From NCBI RefSeq assembly GCF_022865125.1, contig NZ_CP094828.1, positions 4,829,219 to 4,893,218 on the forward strand: a stretch of DNA of 64,000 nt, written 5' to 3'. The DNA comes from Acuticoccus sp. I52.16.1 (lineage in GTDB: Bacteria > Pseudomonadota > Alphaproteobacteria > Rhizobiales > Amorphaceae). Positions 58,002 through 64,000 of the stretch are shown piece after piece (within the stretch, counting starts at the first letter, position 1; the number at the start of each line of letters is the position of its first letter). The notes beneath the pieces are model-generated. The model saw only the letters and a list, made by a program, of their open reading frames with translations, ran no database searches and had not been told where the DNA came from. Both the position numbers and the translations under genes were made by a program.

Positions 58002-59275
58002 CCGTCATCCCTCTCGCCCGCGACGGGTTCGACGCGGACACTCACATCGCAGAACTCGGCCGGAAGGCGCGCGCCGCCCAGGCCGTGGTCGCGCTCGCCT
58101 CGACCGCCACCAAACGCGCAGCCCTCGCCGCGATGGCGCACGAGGTCCGGACCGCGGCCGACGCCATACTGGCCGCGAACGCCAACGATATCGCCGACAT
58201 GGACACCGCCAGCGCCTTCCGAGATCGCGCGTCCATGACGGCCGAGCGTATCGAAGCGATGGCCGCTGCGATCGATGTCATTGCGGCGCTGCCGGACCCG
58301 GTCGGTCACGTGCTGGCCTCGTGGGAGCGGCCCAATGGGCTGAAGATCGACCGCGTCGCGACCCCGCTGGGAGTCGTCGGCGTGATCTACGAGAGTCGGC
58401 CCAACGTCACCGCCGATGCCGCGGCGCTGTGCCTGCTGGCCGGCAACGCCGTGATCCTGCGCTCCGGTTCGGAGACCCTCTCGACCGCTGCGGCAATCGC
58501 CGATGCGCTGCGACGCGGTCTCCTCGCCCATGCCTTGCCGGCCGACGCGATCCAGCTCGTGCCGACGAAGGATCGCGCCGCGGTGGGTGCCATGCTGGCC
58601 GGCGCCCATGGTGGAATCGACGTCATCGTACCGCGCGGCGGTCGATCCCTCGTCGAGCGGGTGCAGTCCGAGGCCCGGGTTCCGGTCTTCGCGCACCTCG
58701 AGGGGCTGTGCCACATCTTCGTTCACGGAACCGCCGACCTCGATATGGCGCGCGAGGTCGTCGTGAACGCCAAGATGCGTCGCCCCGGGATCTGTGGCGC
58801 GGTCGAAACCTTGCTCGTCGACACGGCATGTGCGGCGACCCACCTCCCTGCAATCGTGGAGGCTCTCGCCACCGCCGGATGTGAAGTCCGGGGTGACGCG
58901 CGCGCTCAAAGCCTCGCACCCATGGCGCCCGCGACCGACGTCGATTTCGCCACAGAATATCTGGCGCCGATCATCTCGGTGGCTGTCGTCGACGGCATCG
59001 ACGGCGCGCTCTCGCACATCGCGCGCTACTCCTCGCATCACACCGACGCCATTTTGACCAGTGAAGCAGAGGCCGCCGAACGCTTCCTCGCCGAGGTCGA
59101 TTCGGCCATCGTGATGGTCAATGCCTCGACCCAGTTCGCCGACGGAGGCGAGTTCGGAATGGGCGGCGAGATCGGCATTGCGACCGGCCGAATGCATGCC
59201 CGAGGTCCGGTCGGGGTGGAGCAGCTGACCACCTTCAACTACCGCGTCCGTGGGGCGGGCCAGATCCGTCCGTGA
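57998..59275 (+). CDS. proA: Gamma-glutamyl phosphate reductase
   Basis: A 425-residue NADPH-dependent enzyme that reduces glutamyl phosphate to the semialdehyde. [20 protein letters not shown] near 130, [13 protein letters not shown] near 211, and the catalytic Cys in [14 protein letters not shown] near 260-273 are diagnostic. It starts with GTG behind GGAGGA. Its stop overlaps the nadD start (GTGA), so obgE, proB, proA and nadD are coupled in series. Confidence 0.97.
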
Positions 59276-59931
59276 CTGGTGCGCTATTGCCGACGGGGTA
59301 TGCGGACGTTCCGCGGTCATATCTGAAGCCACCTGGGGCCGGGTTCGGCCAGCGGATCGCCTTGTTCGGCGGATCGTTCAATCCACCGCATCCGGGGCAT
59401 CGCGCAGTGGCCGACACCGCGCTTCGCAGACTCGGCGTAGATCGCGTCTGGTGGATGGTGACACCCGGCAATCCCTTGAAGTCCAACAAGGAACTGCTTC
59501 CCCTCCTGGAGCGGATCCGGCTCACTGAACGGCTTGCCGATCATCCCCGGATGATCGTCACCGCCTTCGAAGCCGCGGCGGGGGTGCGCTACTCCGCAGA
59601 TGCGATCGGGTATTTGACGAGACGTTATCCCGCCGTCCGCTTCGTCTGGCTGATGGGCGCCGACAATCTGGCAACGCTTCATCGGTGGCAGGGATGGAGG
59701 CGCATCGTGCGTACCGTTCCGGTTGCGGTGGTGGACCGGCCCGGCGCATCGCTGCCTGCGATCTCCTCGACCGCGGCACGTGCCTTCGCCGCTGCACGCC
59801 GCCCCGAATCCCAGGCCGGAGCTCTGGCCTGGGCCACGCCTCCCGCGTGGGTCTTTCTGCACGCACCGCTGAACCCGAACTCGTCCACAGCGCTCCGGGA
59901 GTTGCGCCGCAACGTATGTCGGCCGCAATGA
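59272..59931 (+). CDS. nadD: Nicotinate-nucleotide adenylyltransferase
   Basis: A 219-residue enzyme making deamido-NAD from nicotinate mononucleotide. The nucleotide motif [13 protein letters not shown] is near 31-43, with [17 protein letters not shown] near 124-140 and the PAISSTAAR motif near 162-170. The start is GTG in the proA stop. In most alphaproteobacteria rsfS and rlmH follow; here a convergent radical SAM gene follows after 24 bp. Confidence 0.96.
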   Translation: MTGALLPTGYADVPRSYLKPPGAGFGQRIALFGGSFNPPHPGHRAVADTALRRLGVDRVWWMVTPGNPLKSNKELLPLLERIRLTERLADHPRMIVTAFEAAAGVRYSADAIGYLTRRYPAVRFVWLMGADNLATLHRWQGWRRIVRTVPVAVVDRPGASLPAISSTAARAFAAARRPESQAGALAWATPPAWVFLHAPLNPNSSTALRELRRNVCRPQ

Positions 59932-59955
59932 AATGAGAGTGCTCCGCATCGTCCT

Positions 59956-61059
59956 CTAACCGAAGAGCTCGAGCTGAGGGGAGGGTGTGCGCGGGGCACA
60001 AAAGAGATCGGTGCGAAGCCTGACGGTGCCGATCGTCAGCGCATGTCGCTTGGCCGCAAGCTCGAATCTGGCCGCAATAGCCTTGGCGAACGGGCCCTCT
60101 CCCCGCTGCCGCAGACCCCAGGCCGCATCATAGTCCTTGCCCCCACGCATTGCTTGCATGATCGACATCACGCGGCGCGCCCTGTCGGGAAAATGGCGCG
60201 CCAGCCAGTCGCGTACGATGTCCTTCACCTCGTGCGGAAGGCGGAGCAGGACGAAATTCACATGGGTCGCACCGCGGCTTGCGACCGCGGCCAAAATAGC
60301 TTCGATCTCATGATCGTTAATCGACGGTACGATCGGCGCGACGAGCACCGAGACCGGAATCCCAGCCTTCGCCAGCGCTTCGATTGCCGCAAGCCTTTTT
60401 GCGGGGTGCGGCGCCCGCGGTTCCATAGTCCGCGACAGTTGCGCATTGAGGGTGGTGACGGACAGACCAACCTTTGCCAGCTGTTCCCCAGCCATTTGCG
60501 ACAGGATGTCGATGTCGCGAACCACGAGATCCGACTTTGTGACAATGCCGACCGGATGGCGTGTTTCGGCAAGAACTTCCAGAATCGACCGCGTAATGTT
60601 CCGCGTGCGTTCGATGGGTTGGTAAGGGTCCGTGTTCGTACCAATCGCGATTGGGCGGCAGCGGTATGAGGAACTCGACAGTTCTCTTCGCAGCAGGATG
60701 GCCGCGTCGGGCTTGGCAGTGAGCCGGGTTTCAAAATCAAGGCCGGGGGAGAAGCCGAGATAGGCGTGACTCGGGCGCGCGAAGCAGTAAACGCACCCGT
60801 GCTCGCAGCCGCGGTAGGCGTTGATCGATCGATCGAAGCCGATATCGGGCGAGGAATTGCGCGTAATGATCGTCTTGGCGCGCTCCTCCATCACGGTCGT
60901 CATCGGACGCACTGTCGCGTCCGTCGTCCAACCGTCGTCGAATTCCTCGCGTGCCTCCTTCTCGTAACGTGGTGTCGGATTGATGGTCGCCCCGCGGGAG
61001 CGCTTTTCCAAGCGCCGACCGTCGGCGCCCTTTCGCGGAACGTAGAGCGTTACAGCCAT
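59956..61059 (-). CDS. Radical SAM protein, PA0069 family
   Basis: A 367-residue radical SAM protein. The cluster motif CxxxCxxC is Cys85, Cys89 and Cys92 in AYRGCEHGCVYCFARPSH. GTNTDPYQPIE near 140-150 and TKSDLVVRDIDIL near 173-185 are typical of the PA0069/SplB-like family. The reaction is unknown. ATG 61059 follows GAGAGGGG. It ends 24 bp from nadD, in convergent orientation. Confidence 0.92.
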   Translation of the reverse strand: MAVTLYVPRKGADGRRLEKRSRGATINPTPRYEKEAREEFDDGWTTDATVRPMTTVMEERAKTIITRNSSPDIGFDRSINAYRGCEHGCVYCFARPSHAYLGFSPGLDFETRLTAKPDAAILLRRELSSSSYRCRPIAIGTNTDPYQPIERTRNITRSILEVLAETRHPVGIVTKSDLVVRDIDILSQMAGEQLAKVGLSVTTLNAQLSRTMEPRAPHPAKRLAAIEALAKAGIPVSVLVAPIVPSINDHEIEAILAAVASRGATHVNFVLLRLPHEVKDIVRDWLARHFPDRARRVMSIMQAMRGGKDYDAAWGLRQRGEGPFAKAIAARFELAAKRHALTIGTVRLRTDLFCAPRTPSPQLELFG

Positions 61060-61145
61060 GAACACCCCTCTCGATCCGGACGAGATATCACTACCCCTAG
61101 TAGCGGTCAATCATCTTTTGTTCTTGATTTGCGCCACGAGATCGG

Positions 61146-61676
61146 TCAACGTTCCGACAGACGCGGCATGATCTCGACGAAGTTGCAGGGGCGGAAGCGG
61201 ATGTCGAATTGGTCTCTCAGGATCTGGTCCCATGCGTCGCGGCATGCACCTGGCGAGCCCGGGAGAACGAACACGAATGTCGTTCCGATTAGCCCGGCAG
61301 TGCAGCGGGATTGCACCGTCGAGGTTCCGATCACATCGAACGAGATACGATGGAAGACCGCCGAGAAGCCATCCATTCGCTTGTCGAAGAGCGGCTCTAT
61401 CGTCTCGGGTGTAACGTCGCGACCGGTGAACCCAGTACCGCCCGAAGTGATCAGAGCGTCGATCGCGTGGTTTTGCACCGCCGATTCAACCACGACGCGT
61501 ATGGCCTCGGGATCGTCCTTCACAATGTGGCGCTCGACGACCTCGTGGCCGGCCTCGAGAATCCGGGCCTCGAGGAGATCACCCGACTTGTCGTTGGTCG
61601 CATCGCGCGTATCGGAAACGATGACCACCGCAAATCCGACCGGCTCGAAAGGGATGCTCTCGTCGATCTTCGGCAT
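61146..61676 (-). CDS. moaB: Molybdenum cofactor biosynthesis protein MoaB/MogA
   Basis: A 176-residue molybdopterin adenylyltransferase-type protein of the MoaB group. FAVVIVSDTRDATNDKSGD near 15-33 and LITSGGTGFTGRDVTPE near 75-91 form the MPT/ATP-binding site, and VFVLPGSPGACRDAWD follows near 141-156. ATG 61676 follows GAGAGG. It faces the malic enzyme gene divergently, 73 bp apart. It complements the mobA-mobB-moeA group 11 kb away. Confidence 0.93.
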   Translation of the reverse strand: MPKIDESIPFEPVGFAVVIVSDTRDATNDKSGDLLEARILEAGHEVVERHIVKDDPEAIRVVVESAVQNHAIDALITSGGTGFTGRDVTPETIEPLFDKRMDGFSAVFHRISFDVIGTSTVQSRCTAGLIGTTFVFVLPGSPGACRDAWDQILRDQFDIRFRPCNFVEIMPRLSER

Positions 61677-61749
61677 GAAACCTCTCGGATGGAAGTTCGT
61701 GTGTTGCTGGCGTCTGCGGCTGGGCTTATCCAGGGGAGACGGAGGGCCC

Positions 61750-64000
61750 ATGACCGACGAACCGACCGCTGCCGAAGAAGCAGCACTCGCCTACCACAAG
61801 CTCAATCCCCCTGGAAAGCTCGAGATCAGGGCGACGAAGCCGCTGTCGACACAGCGCGACCTCTCCCTGGCGTACTCGCCCGGAGTAGCAGCGCCGTGCC
61901 TCAGGATCGCCAAAGACCCCGACGCGGCGTACGACTACACATCACGCGGAAATATCGTCGCCGTGGTGACGAACGGTACGGCGGTGCTCGGCCTGGGGGC
62001 GATCGGCGCACTCGCGTCGAAGCCCGTGATGGAAGGCAAGGCCGTCCTCTTCAAGAAGTTCGCCAATATCGACGGGATCGATATCGAAGTTGACGAAACG
62101 GACATCGACAAGTTCGTCGAGGTCGTGGCGGCACTGGAGCCGAGCTTCGGCGGCATCAATCTGGAGGATATTCGCGGGCCGGATTGTTTCGCGATCGAAG
62201 AGAAGCTGAAGGCGCGGATGGCCATTCCGGTCTTCCACGACGATCAGCACGGCACTGCGATTATCGTCTCGGCGGCGATCCGCAACGGACTGCTGATCCA
62301 GGAAAAAAGCCTTTCGGACGTTCGAATCGTGACGGCCGGCGCGGGTGCGGCTGCGTTGTCGTGTCTGAAGCTCTTGGTCGAGCTCGGCGCCAAGCTGGAG
62401 AACATCATAGTCACCGATATCGATGGCGTGGTCTATGCCGGCCGGGATGCGGGAATGGATCCCTGGAAGGCAAAATTCGCGCGCGAGACGCCGTTGCGCA
62501 CCTTGTCCGAGGCGATGGAGGGGGCCGATATCTTCCTCGGCCTTTCCGCGGCGGGGGTCGTCAAACCGGAGATGGTCGCAAAGATGGCGCCCAACCCTCT
62601 GGTGTTGGCACTCGCCAACCCCAACCCGGAGATCATGCCGGAGGTGGTCGCAGACGTCCGGCCGGACGCTCTGATGTGCACCGGGCGGTCAGACTATCCG
62701 AATCAGGTGAACAACGTTCTCTGCTTCCCATACCTTTTCCGCGGTGCCCTGGACGTCGGCGCGGCGGGCATCGACGAATCGATGAAAAAGGCGGCCGTGG
62801 AGGCGATCGCGGGGCTGGCGCGCGAGCGGCCCAGCGAAGAGGTGGCCAAGGCCTACGGTGGAACGGCGAAGACCTTCGGTCCGGACTATCTGATTCCGGC
62901 GCCTTTCGACCCGCGGCTAATTCTTAGGATCGCCCCCGCGGTGGCGCGCGCGGCGGAGAAAGCGGGGCTTGCACGCCGGCCGATCACCGATATGGACGCA
63001 TACGTCGATCAATTGAACCGGTTCGTCTTCCGCTCTGGGTCGGTGATGAAACCCATTTTTGCCAAGGCCGTAGGGTCGGCGTGCCGAGTGGTCTATGCGG
63101 AGGGAGAGGACGAACGCGTTCTGCGCGCCGCGGAGATCGCGCTGGAAGAGGGGATCTGCTCACCGATCCTCATCGGCCGCCGCCGGGTGGTCGAGCATCG
63201 TGCGAAACGGGCCGGCCTGAAGCGGGTCCCAGACGCCTGCGAGGTGATCGACCCGGAGGACGACCCGCGCTACCGCGACTACGTCGACACCTATTTCGGT
63301 CTCGTCGGCCGGCGGGGCATCACGCCGGAAGCAGCCCGAACCGTCGTGCGCACCAATGCGACCGTAATTGCAGCCCTCGCGGTACGCCGGGGAGAGGCCG
63401 ACGCGATGCTGTGCGGGGCGGAGAGCCCCTTCAACCAGCACGTGAAGGCCGTTCGAGACGTGATCGGTGTCGCCGATGGTGTGAGCGAGTTGGCGGCCAT
63501 GTCGTTGCTGCTGGGGGATCGCTCGACGCTGTTCTTGCTCGACACCCAGGTGTGCGTCGAGCCGTCCGCGGACCAGATCGCCGAAATGACGGTCCTGGCA
63601 GCGGAACAGATCGCCGCTTTCGGTATCATCCCGAAGGTTGCGCTATTGTCGGCATCACGGTTCGGCTCACGCGAGACCGAATCCGCCCAGCGCATGCGCG
63701 AGGCGTTGGAACGATTGAGCCTTTCCGCGCCGAACCTCATCGTCGACGGCGAGATGACCGGTGAAGACGCACTCAACGAAGTCGTCCGACAACGGGCGAT
63801 GCCCGACAGTACACTGGACGGTGAGGCCAACCTCCTCGTTTTCCCGAACATCGACGCGGCCCATATCTCGATGACGCTCCTTAAGGAAGTGACAGGCGCG
63901 CTTCACGTGGGGCCAATGCTACTGGGCACCGCGCTACCGGCACACATCGTCACTCAATCATCCACGGCACGAGGTGTACTCAATATGACCGCGGTAGCGG
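61750..64000 (+). CDS. maeB: NADP-dependent malic enzyme with phosphotransacetylase-like domain, 3' end outside the window
   Basis: The frame is open for 750 codons to the window edge; full MaeB has about 760-770 residues, so only a few are missing. Order: malic domain ([12 protein letters not shown] near 38-49, [20 protein letters not shown] near 75-94), NAD(P) domain ([10 protein letters not shown] near 162-171, [15 protein letters not shown] near 198), then a PTA_PTB-like C-terminal domain from about 430 that is regulatory in MaeB. It decarboxylates malate to pyruvate with NADPH. ATG 61750 follows GGAGGG. Confidence 0.96.
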   Translation, partial: MTDEPTAAEEAALAYHKLNPPGKLEIRATKPLSTQRDLSLAYSPGVAAPCLRIAKDPDAAYDYTSRGNIVAVVTNGTAVLGLGAIGALASKPVMEGKAVLFKKFANIDGIDIEVDETDIDKFVEVVAALEPSFGGINLEDIRGPDCFAIEEKLKARMAIPVFHDDQHGTAIIVSAAIRNGLLIQEKSLSDVRIVTAGAGAAALSCLKLLVELGAKLENIIVTDIDGVVYAGRDAGMDPWKAKFARETPLRTLSEAMEGADIFLGLSAAGVVKPEMVAKMAPNPLVLALANPNPEIMPEVVADVRPDALMCTGRSDYPNQVNNVLCFPYLFRGALDVGAAGIDESMKKAAVEAIAGLARERPSEEVAKAYGGTAKTFGPDYLIPAPFDPRLILRIAPAVARAAEKAGLARRPITDMDAYVDQLNRFVFRSGSVMKPIFAKAVGSACRVVYAEGEDERVLRAAEIALEEGICSPILIGRRRVVEHRAKRAGLKRVPDACEVIDPEDDPRYRDYVDTYFGLVGRRGITPEAARTVVRTNATVIAALAVRRGEADAMLCGAESPFNQHVKAVRDVIGVADGVSELAAMSLLLGDRSTLFLLDTQVCVEPSADQIAEMTVLAAEQIAAFGIIPKVALLSASRFGSRETESAQRMREALERLSLSAPNLIVDGEMTGEDALNEVVRQRAMPDSTLDGEANLLVFPNIDAAHISMTLLKEVTGALHVGPMLLGTALPAHIVTQSSTARGVLNMTAVA

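Overview
The window is a stretch of GC-rich (roughly 70 percent by eye) alphaproteobacterial chromosome, most likely from the Hyphomicrobiales (Rhizobiales). Supporting signs are a class II NrdJ ribonucleotide reductase, a pcaQ/pcaDCHGB operon, the rplU-rpmA-obgE-proB-proA-nadD order, a ROSE-type leader on a small heat-shock gene, and a short palindromic intergenic repeat of the kind common in this order. There are two tRNA genes, no rRNA, and no clear phage, transposase or CRISPR array. The first gene (cation/proton antiporter) and the last (malic enzyme) are cut by the window edges.

Layout. 1-6.7 kb: antiporter, a periplasmic coiled-coil protein, nrdJ under a palindromic NrdR box, and a DUF3830 gene. 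6.8-19 kb: tRNA-Pro, then an M20 peptidase and a LysR regulator facing a six-gene operon (CocE/NonD-type hydrolase, Dpp-like substrate-binding protein, two permeases, two ATPases) that ends in a second, unrelated alpha/beta hydrolase. This looks like one uptake-and-hydrolysis system for an unknown substrate. 19.2-25.8 kb: a 2,208-residue autotransporter with about 16 glycine-rich repeats, followed by the palindromic repeat. 26-32.4 kb: tRNA-Glu, an AmpD-like amidase, a TerB/DnaJ protein, an alpha/beta hydrolase with a tail of about 1,000 Pro/Ala-rich residues, and a heat-shock gene with an RpoH-like promoter and ROSE-like RNA thermometer.

32.5-36.3 kb holds the system I consider most interesting: DUF2282 precursor, DUF692/MNIO enzyme, DUF2063 partner and DoxX protein (bufA-bufB-bufC-bufD), coupled to a threonine-aldolase-like gene. 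This matches the recently recognised bufferin class of ribosomal, post-translationally modified metal-binding peptides. Here it carries a 15-bp tandem array in front of bufD and a strong hairpin between precursor and enzyme. 36.5-45.3 kb: the protocatechuate branch of the beta-ketoadipate pathway, with a TRAP transporter and a MetE-like gene on the same strand. 45.4-50.8 kb: TauE-type and DMT exporters, then tusA and fdhD-mobA-mobB-moeA for molybdenum-cofactor and formate-dehydrogenase maturation. 51-54 kb: AmpG-like MFS permease, orphan amino-acid binding protein, aspartate dehydrogenase. 54.1-60 kb: the conserved rplU-rpmA-obgE-proBA-nadD block, interrupted by a 1-kb stretch without a credible gene. 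60-64 kb: radical SAM protein, MoaB, and NADP-malic enzyme.

Translational coupling is frequent: many gene pairs overlap by ATGA, GTGA or TTGA, which helped to choose starts. Most long ORFs opposite or out of frame with these genes are GC-rich shadows and are left out.
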